A DNA stretch of 64,000 bases from Pelagibacterium flavum (lineage in GTDB: Bacteria; Pseudomonadota; Alphaproteobacteria; Rhizobiales; Devosiaceae): positions 3,837,001 through 3,901,000 of the forward strand of contig NZ_CP107716.1 of NCBI RefSeq assembly GCF_025854335.1, in the 5' to 3' direction. The translations under genes and the position numbers were made by a program. Shown piece after piece: positions 19,422-29,100 of this stretch. Position 1 is the stretch's first letter, and every line of letters begins with the position of its first letter. The notes beneath the pieces were generated by a model. The model searched no databases. It was not told the DNA's origin and saw only the letters and a list, made by a program, of their open reading frames with translations.

Positions 19422-19820
19422 ATGATGGGCTTGGTCCTCGTGACCCATGGCAGGCTTGCCGAAGAGTTCCGTTCGGCGCTCGAACACGTCGTGGGCCCCC
19501 AGGACGGGATTGCTGCGGTTTCCATCGGTCCGGACGACGACATGGAGGGACGGCGACAGGACATCATTGCCGCTGTTGAATCGGTCGATACCGGGGACGG
19601 AGTGGTGATCCTGACCGACATGTTCGGGGGTACGCCATCCAACCTTGCCATTTCGGTTATGCAGGATCGCGACATCGAGGTGCTGGCCGGATTGAACCTG
19701 CCCATGCTGGTCAAGCTGGCGCGGATCCGGCCGGAAATGGCGATGCGTGACGCGGTGCGCCTTGCAGCAGAGGCCGGGCGTAAATACATTAACGTCGCCA
19801 ACGACGTTTTGGGAAAATGA
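19422..19820 (+). CDS. PTS EIIA component, mannose family
   Basis: A 132-aa EIIA(Man)-type protein. The N-terminal LVLVTHGRLAEEF carries the phosphoacceptor His (about residue 9), and MFGGTPSNLA is the second conserved block. No sugar permease components lie nearby, so it probably works in regulatory phosphotransfer with HPr rather than sugar uptake. It starts about 110 bp after hprK and overlaps ptsH by 4 bp. Confidence 0.9.
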   Translation: MMGLVLVTHGRLAEEFRSALEHVVGPQDGIAAVSIGPDDDMEGRRQDIIAAVESVDTGDGVVILTDMFGGTPSNLAISVMQDRDIEVLAGLNLPMLVKLARIRPEMAMRDAVRLAAEAGRKYINVANDVLGK

Positions 19821-20134
19821 GCACAACAGTTACCGAGCCGGGAAAGGCCGTGTGCCAGCGGCTGACCATTTGCAACAAGCGCGGCCTGCATGCGCGGGCT
19901 TCGGCGCGCTTTGTGCGTACCGCCGACCATTTCGACGCGCAGGTCAGCGTGACACGCGACGGGGTGACCGTAGGCGGCACCTCGATCATGGGGCTGATGA
20001 TGCTGGCGGCAGGGCCCGGATCGACAATTTTGGTCCAGGCGACGGGCAATCAGGCCCGTGAGGCTGTCGAAGCGCTTACCGAACTGGTTACATGCGGGTT
20101 CGATGAGGACCAGGACGGCGAAGGGGGCGCCTGA
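19817..20134 (+). CDS. ptsH: phosphocarrier protein HPr
   Basis: A 105-aa HPr with an extended N terminus and acidic tail. His25 in NKRGLHARAS is the enzyme I phosphorylation site; Ser56 in GGTSIMGLMML matches the HprK target serine. The ATG overlaps the EIIA stop (ATGA). With hprK and EIIA it forms the regulatory PTS cluster typical of rhizobia; enzyme I (ptsP) is not in this window. Confidence 0.92.
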   Translation: MSTTVTEPGKAVCQRLTICNKRGLHARASARFVRTADHFDAQVSVTRDGVTVGGTSIMGLMMLAAGPGSTILVQATGNQAREAVEALTELVTCGFDEDQDGEGGA

Positions 20135-20170
20135 CGGCACTTTCATGGCCGGCGAAAGGAAGCCCGATCG

Positions 20171-20698
20171 ATGCTCAAGCGCATTGTCTGCCTGATCGGC
20201 GCCGCTCTTGGCGGCGTGACGCTGTCCCAAGCTCCTGAATACACACAGCAATATACCCAACGCCTGGCCGGTGCCGTTGACGAGTTGACGACGATCATCG
20301 ACCAGTTCGATGCCGATGCCGCCCGGTTCGGGCTGACCCGGCAGGAGGGACTGGAGCGCTATCAGGCCAGTGCCGACGGATTTTTGTCCGAGCGGGGCAT
20401 TTCCATGCAAGCCGTGTTCGAACGCCACGCGCGGCTGACCACGCAACTGACAGACCTGCGCCAGGCGCCGGCCGGAACACAACTCTTTGAGATGGCGCGC
20501 TATTTCGACACCGAAGTTGGTGCCGCGGCGCTCGAGGATTTTGAACCTGCCGTACCACTGACGGTCGTCGGGCTCGCCTATGTGATCGTGGGGCTGGCTC
20601 TGGGTTTCGCGGTGTTCTGGGTGCTGGCCAGCCTGCTTGGCGCGCCGTTTCGCCGGCGGCGCAGCCGGGTCAAGATCAGCCGGGCCGGGCGGACATAG
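20171..20698 (+). CDS. DUF2937 family protein
   Basis: A 175-aa protein with an N-terminal hydrophobic segment, a helical middle (EYTQQYTQRLAGAVDELTTII) and a transmembrane helix near residues 137-160 followed by a very basic tail. This layout matches DUF2937, of unknown function. The last base of its stop belongs to the palindrome in front of ahcY. Confidence 0.75.
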   Translation: MLKRIVCLIGAALGGVTLSQAPEYTQQYTQRLAGAVDELTTIIDQFDADAARFGLTRQEGLERYQASADGFLSERGISMQAVFERHARLTTQLTDLRQAPAGTQLFEMARYFDTEVGAAALEDFEPAVPLTVVGLAYVIVGLALGFAVFWVLASLLGAPFRRRRSRVKISRAGRT

Positions 20699-20756
20699 GG
20701 ATATAAAACTTTCTTTATATCCCGGTTGCCGGACCCCATGTCTCTCGGATATAAAC
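20698..20756 (+). promoter_or_regulatory. probable operator of ahcY: palindrome GGGATATAAA/TTTATATCCC plus a third half-site
   Basis: GGGATATAAA at 20698-20707 and TTTATATCCC at 20714-20723 form a perfect 10-bp inverted repeat with a 6-bp spacer. A third half-site, GGATATAAA, is at 20747-20755. AT-rich palindromes before methionine-cycle genes in alphaproteobacteria are often sites for ArsR-type SAH/SAM-responsive regulators; that assignment is inference. Confidence 0.6.
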
Positions 20757-20797
20757 GGGCCACGCTTTTTTCAGTATCAGACGTGGAGATCGGGCCG

Positions 20798-22198
20798 ATG
20801 AGCGCCGCATCCAATTACGCCGTTAAGGACATCTCGCTGGCTCCCTATGGCCGCAAGGAAATCGGGATGGCCGAGATCGAAATGCCGGGCCTTATGGCCA
20901 TCCGCGCCGAATATGCGGCGAGCCAGCCGTTGAAGGGCGCGCGCATTGCCGGCTCGCTCCATATGACCATCCAGACAGCCGTGCTGATCGAAACGCTGGT
21001 GGCGCTGGGTGCCGAAGTGCGCTGGGCTTCGTGCAACATCTTTTCGACCCAGGACCATGCGGCCGCAGCGATTGCCGAAGCAGGCATTCCGGTGTTTGCC
21101 CATAAGGGCGAAACGCTGGCCGAATACTGGGACTTCGCCGATCGCATTCTCGATTGGGGCAATGGCGACGTCGCCAACATGATCCTCGACGATGGCGGGG
21201 ACGCAACTATGCTGGTGCTGATCGGCTCGCGCGCCGAGACCGATCCTTCGGTTCTGGCCAACCCTTCCAACGAGGAAGAAGAAGAGCTCTTCAAGGTCAT
21301 CAAGCGCCGTCTGGAACGCGAGCCGGGCTTTTATTCCAAGTGCCGCGCGTCGATCAAAGGTGTTTCGGAAGAAACCACGACTGGTGTGATGCGGCTGTAT
21401 CAGCTTCAGGAAAAGGGTGACTTGCCCTTCCCAGCCATCAACGTCAACGACAGCGTGACGAAATCGAAGTTCGACAACAAATATGGCTGCCGGGAATCGC
21501 TTGTGGACGCCATTCGTCGGGGTACCGACGTTATGATGGCCGGCAAGGTGGCGATAGTTTGCGGTTATGGCGATGTGGGCAAGGGTTCGGCTGAATCCCT
21601 GCGCGGCGCCGGCGCCCGCGTCCTGGTGACCGAGGTCGATCCGATCTGCGCGCTGCAGGCTGCGATGGACGGCTATGAGGTTGTGACGCTCGAAGACGCG
21701 ATTGAACGCGCCGATATCGTTGTGACCGCGACCGGCAACAAGGACGTTCTGACCATCGACCATATGCGCCGGGTCAAGAACATGGCGATCGTTTGCAATA
21801 TCGGGCATTTCGACAACGAGATTCAGGTCGCCGCGCTGCGGAATCTTAAATGGACCAACGTCAAGCCGCAGGTTGATATCGTCGAATTTCCCGACGACAA
21901 GAGGATGATCCTGCTTTCAGAAGGGCGTCTTGTGAACCTCGGCAATGCGACCGGACATCCCTCGTTTGTGATGAGCGCATCGTTTTCCAACCAGACGTTG
22001 GCCCAGATCGAATTGTGGACCAAGGGCGGCGACTACGAAAACAAGGTCTATGTGCTGCCCAAGCATCTCGACGAGAAGGTCGCGAGCCTGCATCTGGCAA
22101 AACTTGGTGCAAAGCTGACGACGCTATCGGCGGCACAGGCCGACTATATCGGGGTTCCTCAGGCGGGGCCGTTCAAGGCCGATCATTACCGCTACTAA
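20798..22198 (+). CDS. ahcY: adenosylhomocysteinase
   Basis: A 466-aa enzyme that splits S-adenosylhomocysteine into homocysteine and adenosine, removing the inhibitor of methyltransferases. Visible motifs include [28 protein letters not shown] with the Lys that contacts substrate, the NAD-binding [14 protein letters not shown], and the C-terminal [11 protein letters not shown] 20798 follows GGAGATCGG. A strong terminator lies 30 bp downstream, so ahcY is probably a single-gene unit. Confidence 0.97.
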   Translation: MSAASNYAVKDISLAPYGRKEIGMAEIEMPGLMAIRAEYAASQPLKGARIAGSLHMTIQTAVLIETLVALGAEVRWASCNIFSTQDHAAAAIAEAGIPVFAHKGETLAEYWDFADRILDWGNGDVANMILDDGGDATMLVLIGSRAETDPSVLANPSNEEEEELFKVIKRRLEREPGFYSKCRASIKGVSEETTTGVMRLYQLQEKGDLPFPAINVNDSVTKSKFDNKYGCRESLVDAIRRGTDVMMAGKVAIVCGYGDVGKGSAESLRGAGARVLVTEVDPICALQAAMDGYEVVTLEDAIERADIVVTATGNKDVLTIDHMRRVKNMAIVCNIGHFDNEIQVAALRNLKWTNVKPQVDIVEFPDDKRMILLSEGRLVNLGNATGHPSFVMSASFSNQTLAQIELWTKGGDYENKVYVLPKHLDEKVASLHLAKLGAKLTTLSAAQADYIGVPQAGPFKADHYRY

Positions 22199-22228
22199 GG
22201 CGGCCGCGTTAACCTTTATGACCTGACC

Positions 22229-22252
22229 AGGGGCGCTTCGGCGCCCCTTTCG
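22229..22252 (+). terminator. intrinsic terminator of ahcY
   Basis: Stem AGGGGCGC and GCGCCCCT with a TTCG tetraloop, followed by TTCGTTAACCTTTT. Confidence 0.8.
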
Positions 22253-22420
22253 TTAACCTTTTGGGGAACAAATCAGGATCAGAAGGACCTCTCGGGAGTG
22301 TGCAAGCCCTAAGTTATCCACGGGTCGTCAGTTTGACTCTTTTTCGCGATTCGCGGCGCGGTTATGGTTAACTGATTCGGGGGGCTGTCCAGCCACCTCA
22401 GGGGCAGTCAAGGCAAATCA

Positions 22421-24913
22421 TTGAGCAAGAGGGCATCAGGAATGCAGCCGGCGGGATTCCGGAAACTTACGGGATTCGTATCCGTTGGCGTCGCGGGCGC
22501 AGCACTTCTTGCCGCCTCCCCTGCCCTTGCCGCACCTTTTGCAGCCACCGCCATATCAGGCGCCGCACCCTATACGATGGCGCTGGGCGCCGCCGGATTC
22601 GGCCTGGTCGCTACGCTTTTGGCGCTCAAATGGCGACGGGAAGCCGAAGCCGCGCAGCTAGACGCTGGTGAAAAGCTGGGCGCGATGCGCGCCGCACTCG
22701 ATGAGTTCGAGGGACTTCTGGCCGGCATGCCCGAAGTCACAATCATCTGGCGCGATACGGGGATCGAACCTTCGGTCATCGGGCCGATCAACACCCTTCT
22801 GCCAGGAGAAAACCGGCCGCACGCAGTGCTCGAATTCCGCTCCTGGCTCGAAGTCGAAGCGGCCCGTGCGCTGGCGGCGCGACTGACAGATCTGCGGATC
22901 GAAGGGCGGGTGTTTGAAACATCGGTCACCGCTCGCGACGGGCGGATCATCCGGGCCACCGGACGGCTGGTGGGCGGCGCGGCCGTCGTGCGGCTGCGGC
23001 CATCGGGCGCCAATGTCGAACCCCCGCTCAAGGGCGCGGACCTCACCCGCCTGCCCTCCCCCGCCGAGGCGCAGGCGATCCTTGCAAATCTCACCATCCC
23101 GGCCTGGCTGCGCGACAAGGACGGGCTGCTGATCTATACAAATGCCGCCTATCTCCATTTCACCCGCACGCTTGGCCTGAAGGGTGAGCGCGGGACGGCT
23201 CCGGACATTTTCGACGCCCAGACCCGCGAGCGACATTTGAAGGCCATCGAGGATGCCGCCGATACGATTGCCTTTACCGAAGAGCACGCGTTGGCGGGCG
23301 GGCTCGAACTTGTGCTGTTTCCGCTTTCTGGTGGCAGCGCGGGCTATTGCTATCTGCCGGTGGCGCGAGCCAAACCGGCCGAGACGGAGAACGCCGAACC
23401 CGATCTGGGACATCTGACCACGGTGATCGATGCGCTGGCGACGCCGATTGCGGTGTTCGACAAACGCCAGCAACTGACCCATTATAACACCGCCTATGCC
23501 AATTTCTGGGGGCTGGACACCGCCTGGCTCAACACAGAACCCAATGAAAAGGCGATCCTGGATAAATTGCGCACCCAGGGGGCGCTACCGGCCGAGACCG
23601 ATTATCGCGACTGGCGCGGCAAGCACCTGATGAGCTACGCGCTGACCGCGCCGCGCGAGGTGCCCTGGTATCTGCCGGACGGGCGCTGCGCCAATGTGAT
23701 CGCGGCACCGGCCACCGGCACCGGCGGGGTCATCTATGTCTTTGAGGACATGACCGAGCGCCTGGCACTGGAAACCCGGCACAACGCGTTGATGCACGTA
23801 CAGCGCGAGACGCTGAACGCTTTGACAGAGGGCGTTGCGGTGTTCGGGACCAACGGGCGGCTCAAACTGCACAATCCGCGGCTCTCGATGCTGTGGAAAC
23901 TGCCCATGAACACGCTGGGCGGCCACCCCCATATCGACGATATCGCACGGGCCTGCGCCGAGGCGTTTCCCGAGGACGGGCGGCGCATCTGGGGGGACCT
24001 GAAACAGCGGATCATCGACCTCAACCCGACGCGATCCGACACCAAGGGGCGGATCACCCGCGCCGATGGGCGGTTGCTCGACTATGCGGTTGTGCGGCTG
24101 CCCGACGGGCAGACCATGATGACGTTTGTGGACGTTTCGGAAAGCGCCAATTACGAGCGGGTCCTTAAGGAGCGCAACGAAGCACTGATTGCGGCGGATC
24201 GGCTCAAAGATACCTTCGTTCAGAATGTTTCGTATGAGTTGCGCTCGCCTTTGACCAATATCATCGGTTTTGCCGATCTTCTGGCCTCGGGTGAAGTGGG
24301 CCCGCTTTCAGACAAGCAGCGTGCCTATACCGATTATATCCGCGCTTCGAGCGCCAATCTGGGCCTGCTGATCGACAACATTTTGGACCTGGCGACGGTC
24401 GATGCGGGGATTGCCCAGCTCAATCCCGAAGTGCTCGACATTGCTACCCTGATCGACAAGGCTCGGGCAGGGCTCGATGCAACGTTTACCGGTGGCGAGG
24501 AAAAGGTCGATCTGGCGGTCGAGATAGAGGATGATCTGCCGACATTTGTTGCGGATGGCACGCGGATCGTTCAGGTGCTTTATAATCTGTTGTCCAACGC
24601 GGCGCGGTTTTCCGATCCCGGTTCGCAGGTGCGGCTCAAGGTATCCTCACGCGGCAATGAGCGGATCGCCTTTGCGGTCGAGGATGACGGGGTCGGCATA
24701 CCCGAGGATGTGCGCAATGCGATGTTCCAGCGCTTCGAGGGGCAGTCGGTCGAGGGCCGTCAGCGGGGCGCCGGACTGGGGCTGGCGATCGTCAAGACCT
24801 TCGTAAACCTGCATGGCGGATCGGTTCTGATCGAGGGCCGCCAGCCGCGCGGCACGCGGGTGACGGTAATCATTCCGTCCAACACCGCGCTAGCCCAGAA
24901 CGCGGGCGAATAG
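22421..24913 (+). CDS. divL: DivL-like PAS-domain kinase homologue with Tyr in place of the phospho-His
   Basis: An 830-aa protein: N-terminal hydrophobic segments (about residues 20-70), PAS-like domains (about 210-300, 330-440 and 465-580), and a kinase core. The H-box reads VSYELRSPLTNI: Tyr605, codon TAT at 24233-24235, replaces the His. The ATPase domain keeps the N-box (NLLSNAARF) and G-boxes (DDGVGIPE, GAGLGLAIV). Tyr here is the hallmark of DivL, which in Caulobacter acts through CckA-CtrA to control the cell cycle. TTG 22421 or ATG 22442 may be the start. It lies 5 bp before tsaE. Confidence 0.85.
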   Translation: MSKRASGMQPAGFRKLTGFVSVGVAGAALLAASPALAAPFAATAISGAAPYTMALGAAGFGLVATLLALKWRREAEAAQLDAGEKLGAMRAALDEFEGLLAGMPEVTIIWRDTGIEPSVIGPINTLLPGENRPHAVLEFRSWLEVEAARALAARLTDLRIEGRVFETSVTARDGRIIRATGRLVGGAAVVRLRPSGANVEPPLKGADLTRLPSPAEAQAILANLTIPAWLRDKDGLLIYTNAAYLHFTRTLGLKGERGTAPDIFDAQTRERHLKAIEDAADTIAFTEEHALAGGLELVLFPLSGGSAGYCYLPVARAKPAETENAEPDLGHLTTVIDALATPIAVFDKRQQLTHYNTAYANFWGLDTAWLNTEPNEKAILDKLRTQGALPAETDYRDWRGKHLMSYALTAPREVPWYLPDGRCANVIAAPATGTGGVIYVFEDMTERLALETRHNALMHVQRETLNALTEGVAVFGTNGRLKLHNPRLSMLWKLPMNTLGGHPHIDDIARACAEAFPEDGRRIWGDLKQRIIDLNPTRSDTKGRITRADGRLLDYAVVRLPDGQTMMTFVDVSESANYERVLKERNEALIAADRLKDTFVQNVSYELRSPLTNIIGFADLLASGEVGPLSDKQRAYTDYIRASSANLGLLIDNILDLATVDAGIAQLNPEVLDIATLIDKARAGLDATFTGGEEKVDLAVEIEDDLPTFVADGTRIVQVLYNLLSNAARFSDPGSQVRLKVSSRGNERIAFAVEDDGVGIPEDVRNAMFQRFEGQSVEGRQRGAGLGLAIVKTFVNLHGGSVLIEGRQPRGTRVTVIIPSNTALAQNAGE

Positions 24914-24917
24914 GGTC

Positions 24918-25388
24918 ATGATCGCGCTGTTCGCGCCCGATGCGGCAGCGACCGACGCCATCGGGGCGGCGATTGCCGCGCATCTTTTTCCCGGAGATAT
25001 CGTAACGCTCGAAGGCGATCTAGGGGCCGGCAAGACGGCGCTGGCACGGGCCATCATCAGGGCGCGGCTGGGAGAGCCCGACCTGGAGGTGCCCTCGCCC
25101 ACCTTTGCCATCGTCCAGCCCTATAGCGGCATCGTCCATGCCGATCTTTATCGGCTGGCCGATGAATCGGAAATCGACGAACTGGGGCTGATCGAGGACG
25201 TGGGCGACATTGTGCTTGTCGAGTGGCCCGAGCGCGCGCTTTCGCTTATGCGGCGACCCGGGCTGGGAGTTGCCATCGGCATGGGAGAGCAAGGGGCCGG
25301 GCGCGTTTTGAGTGTTACGGCCCGGGGCCGTGAGCTCGGGGGGCTGGCCGATGCGCTTGCGCCGTGGCGCGCCGAGGAGACACAATAG
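24918..25388 (+). CDS. tsaE: tRNA threonylcarbamoyladenosine biosynthesis ATPase TsaE
   Basis: A 156-aa ATPase with Walker A GDLGAGKTALARAI near residue 33 and the conserved PSPTFAIVQPY and HADLYRL blocks. It works with TsaB and TsaD to make the t6A37 modification of ANN-decoding tRNAs. In many rhizobial genomes tsaE is fused to, or followed by, an AmgK-like phosphotransferase gene; here the protein ends at normal TsaE length and the next gene is the nucleotidyltransferase. Confidence 0.93.
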   Translation: MIALFAPDAAATDAIGAAIAAHLFPGDIVTLEGDLGAGKTALARAIIRARLGEPDLEVPSPTFAIVQPYSGIVHADLYRLADESEIDELGLIEDVGDIVLVEWPERALSLMRRPGLGVAIGMGEQGAGRVLSVTARGRELGGLADALAPWRAEETQ

Positions 25389-25391
25389 GCC

Positions 25392-26135
25392 ATGAGCGAT
25401 TCTTTTCCCGTACCACCCATAGCCATGCCCGACGTGATGCTGCTTGCCGCGGGGCTGGGCACGCGCATGCGGCCCCTGACCTTCGAGCGGCCCAAGGCGC
25501 TGATAGAGGTGGCGGGCAAGCCGCTGATCGATCACGCCATTGATGCGGCTCTGGCCGAAGGGTGCACGCGGTTCGTGGTCAATGCTCATCACAAGGCCGA
25601 AATGATTGCCACCCATTTTGCGCGGCTCGAAAGCGCCCTGCCCGATCTGGGATTTGCGGTGAGCCATGAAAGGGACCGGCTGCTCGATACGGGTGGCGGG
25701 CTGCGCAAGGCATTGCCGCTGATGACGTCAGATCCGGTGCTGGCACTCAATACCGATACGTTCTGGCTGCCGGACAGCGATACCCCGATTGCGCGGATGC
25801 TGGCATGTTATGGGGCGGGCGGGGCCGATACCGTTCTGCTTTGCGTGGCGCCCGACAAGGCATCGGGGTTTCGCAAGGGTGCCGACTATCTGATGGACGC
25901 GGACGGGTGGCTTTCCAAAACGCATGGGCGACCGATGGTCTATGCCGGTGCCGCGCTGATTTCGCGCGAATTGGCGGCGACGGGGCCCGAAGTGCCGTTT
26001 TCGCTCTACCGGCATTTTGAAACCGCGCGCGAGGCGGGGCGACTGCGGGGCGTCGAAATCGCCGCGCCATGGTTTCATGTCGGCGACCGCCAGGCGCTCG
26101 TGCGCACCGAGCAGGATATCGGCGCGCTCGTGTGA
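25392..26135 (+). CDS. nucleotidyltransferase family protein, MurU-like
   Basis: A 247-aa NTP-transferase with the nucleotide-binding signature MLLAAGLGTRMRPLT and the downstream KPLIDHAID block. It resembles MurU (N-acetylmuramate-1-phosphate uridylyltransferase) of the cell-wall recycling route, and mannose-1-phosphate guanylyltransferase-like proteins. Its usual partner kinase AmgK is not adjacent. It starts 3 bp after tsaE and its stop overlaps the addB ATG by 1 bp. Confidence 0.8.
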   Translation: MSDSFPVPPIAMPDVMLLAAGLGTRMRPLTFERPKALIEVAGKPLIDHAIDAALAEGCTRFVVNAHHKAEMIATHFARLESALPDLGFAVSHERDRLLDTGGGLRKALPLMTSDPVLALNTDTFWLPDSDTPIARMLACYGAGGADTVLLCVAPDKASGFRKGADYLMDADGWLSKTHGRPMVYAGAALISRELAATGPEVPFSLYRHFETAREAGRLRGVEIAAPWFHVGDRQALVRTEQDIGALV

Positions 26136-29100
26136 TGGCGCGGTCGGGCAACATTTTTTCCATCGCTCCGCACGCGCCGTTTCTCGATACGCTGGCTGAC
26201 GCGATCATCGAGGGGCGGATTGCGCCGGGCTGGCGGCGCGAGGGACCGTTCTGGCTTTCGGACTTCACGATCTATCTGCCAACGCGCCGCGCTGCCAACA
26301 CGCTGTCGCGCATTTTGGCCGACCGGCTGGGCGACGCGCCCATGCTGTTGGCTGACATACGGCCGCTGGGTGGGGACGATCCGAGCCAGGAGCCGTTCAT
26401 TCCGCCCTATGAGCCCGTGGAGCTACCGGGCGCCATCAACCGGTTCAAGCGGCGTCTGCTGCTGGCCGAAATCATCGAACGCTGGCTGGCGGTGACGGGC
26501 GAGGGTGCATTTTCGGCGCCGGGTTTGGGTGGGGCTTCCGGGGCGCCCAATGGGGCTGAGATCTTTGCACTGGCCGATTCGCTGGGCACGCTGATCGATG
26601 ATTTTACGATTGCGCGGCGCGATCCGCGTTCGCTCAAAAGCATCGAGAGCGAGCACTTGCCGGCCCAATGGCAAGAGCATCTCGATTTCGTGACCTTCGT
26701 TCTGGACGCCTGGCCGCAGATCCTGGCCGGCGAAGGCGAGATGGAGGGGGCGGAACGCACCAATATCCTGCTCGAGCGCAAGGCGGCATCTCTTGCGCTG
26801 GTGCATGGGGACAGGCCAGTGGTGGTTGCGGGATCGACGGGTTCGATCCCGGCCACGGCGGACCTGATCGCTTCGGTGGCAAAGCTGGCCAATGGAGCCG
26901 TGGTTCTGGCCGGACTCGATACGGGAATCGATGGGGAAACGCTTTCAGCTCTTTCCGATCCGGGGCGCAATCCGCATGGGCATCCGCAATACGGGCTGGC
27001 GCGCTTGCTCAAGCGGGTCGGCACGCTGCCCGAGGCGGTGACCGAGCTGGCGCCCGACGAGGCGCCGCGCACAAAAATTTTAAATGCGGCGCTGGGGCTG
27101 CCTGACGCCACCGCGCAATGGCAGGCGGTTGCGCAAGGTCTGGGCACAGAGCTGCAGGCAGGCACGGAGGGGCTGTCGCTCCTCGTGGCGCGCACGCCCG
27201 AGGAGGAGGCGCGGGCCATTGCCATTTGCGTCCATGACGCGCTGGAACAGAACAAATCCGTGGCGATCATTGCGCCCGACCAGACGCTGGCGCGGCGGAT
27301 TTGCGCGGAACTGGCGCGGTTTGGCGTGTCGCTCGATGATGCGGCGGGGACACCCTTGCTTTTGTCGCGCGCCGGGCGACTGGTGCGGCAGGCGGTTTCG
27401 GTTCTGGCCAATGGCCTGAACGCCGTCGATATCATGGCGCTGCTGCGCAATCGGCACGTGACGCTGGGACTGGGGCGCGGGAGCGTGGCGCCGGCCAGCC
27501 AATGGCTCGATCTGGGTGTGTTGCGTGGGCAAAGGCCCCTGCCCGGCTTTGCCGGCTTGCGGCGCGCCGTCGCTGAAAATCTCGACGGCACGACCAAGCG
27601 CCCCGCGCTGAAGCTGGATGCGGACAAGGCACAGGGGGTTCTTGCGCTGATCGATGCGCTGGAGACCGCGCTGGCACCGCTGGCCGGGCTCATGGCGCGG
27701 GACGGGTTTGCGGCGAGCGACGTTGCGGCGGTGCTCGGCGAGACGATCGGCAACCTGAGGGACGTACCGCAGGGCGAAAAAATCGCGCCGTTGGAGGGCG
27801 AGGACGAGCTGGCCCGCTGGATCGAGCTGGCGGCTCGGCAGGGCGGGCGCGGGCCAAGACTTTCGGGCGGCGGGCTTGCCTTTGCGCTGGAGGGGCTGAT
27901 GGCTGGCCAGAGCGTGCGGCCGCGCCAGCCCGATGCCGAGGATGTGCAATTGTTCGGGCGTCTGGAAGCGCGGCTAATGCGGGCTGACCGGGTGATTCTG
28001 GCCGGGATGATCGAAACGGTATGGCCTGAAGTGGCAGATCCGGGGCCGTGGATGAGCCGGGGCATGCGGCTGGCCGCAGGGCTGGAGCCGCCCGAAAAGC
28101 TGCATGGGCTGGCGGCGCATGATTTTCTAATGGCGGCGGGTGGACCCGAGGTGGTGTTTACCCTGCCCGAGCGGGCGGGAACCTCGCCCGCCAATCCCTC
28201 GCGGCTTATCCAGCGGCTCGAAGCCTTTGTGGGGCCCCAGATCAACAAGACGATGCAGGAGCGCGGCGCGGTCTGGGTGGAGATGGCGCGGCGGCTTGAT
28301 GCAACCGGGCTGCCGCCGCAACCGGCGGGGCGGCCCGCGCCAAGACCGCCCGCAGATGTGCGTCCGCGAAAACTGTCGATCACCGAGGCGGAAACGCTGT
28401 TGCGGTCGCCCTATGACCTTTATGCGCGGCACGTTCTGGGGCTAAAGCGCATCGATCCCCTGGGCGCCGACCCCGACCACGCCGAGCGCGGCACGCTGAT
28501 CCACGACATTTTAGGCGATTTCCTGACCGAAGGGCACGACCCGGCTGATGCCGACGCGTTCGAGGCGATCATGGCAATCGCCCAGGAGCGCTATGGGCGG
28601 CTCGATGCCATTCCGGCGCGGCGCGATATCTGGCTGGCACGGTTTGGCGCGATTGCGCGGGCGTTTCTCGATTTCGAGCGAGGCAGGCCGCAGATCGCGG
28701 CGCGGATGGCGGAAATTTCCGGCAGGATCGAATTGCCGCTGAGCGATCCGCCATTCGTGCTTTCGGGGCGGGCCGACCGGATCGACAGAACGAGGAGCGG
28801 GGGGCTCGAAATCATCGATTTCAAGACCGGGCAGGCCCCAGCGCCCAAGGAAATGAAACAGTTTTTCGCCCCGCAACTGCCGCTCGAAGCGCATATGGCG
28901 CGAGTTGGTGGCTTTGTCGGCGCGGAGGGCCAGACCGAGGCGATGGCGTTCATCAAGCTTTCGCATGGGCCCAAGGCGCTCGAAATCACGCAATACGCCG
29001 CACCGGACGGGATGAGCCTTTCTGAAGCGATCGAAACCACCTTCTCGCTGTTCCAGAACCACGTGGCCGCGATGCTGCTACGTGACGATTTTCCGATGAC

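Noticed and set aside
20699..20797. SAM/SAH riboswitch before ahcY
   Set aside because: The leader is short and AT-rich; apart from the palindrome I could draw no SAH or SAM aptamer, so a protein operator is preferred.
26407..28383. 658-codon minus-strand open frame opposite addB
   Set aside because: Ser/Arg/Pro-rich translation with no domain, fully inside a well-supported gene.
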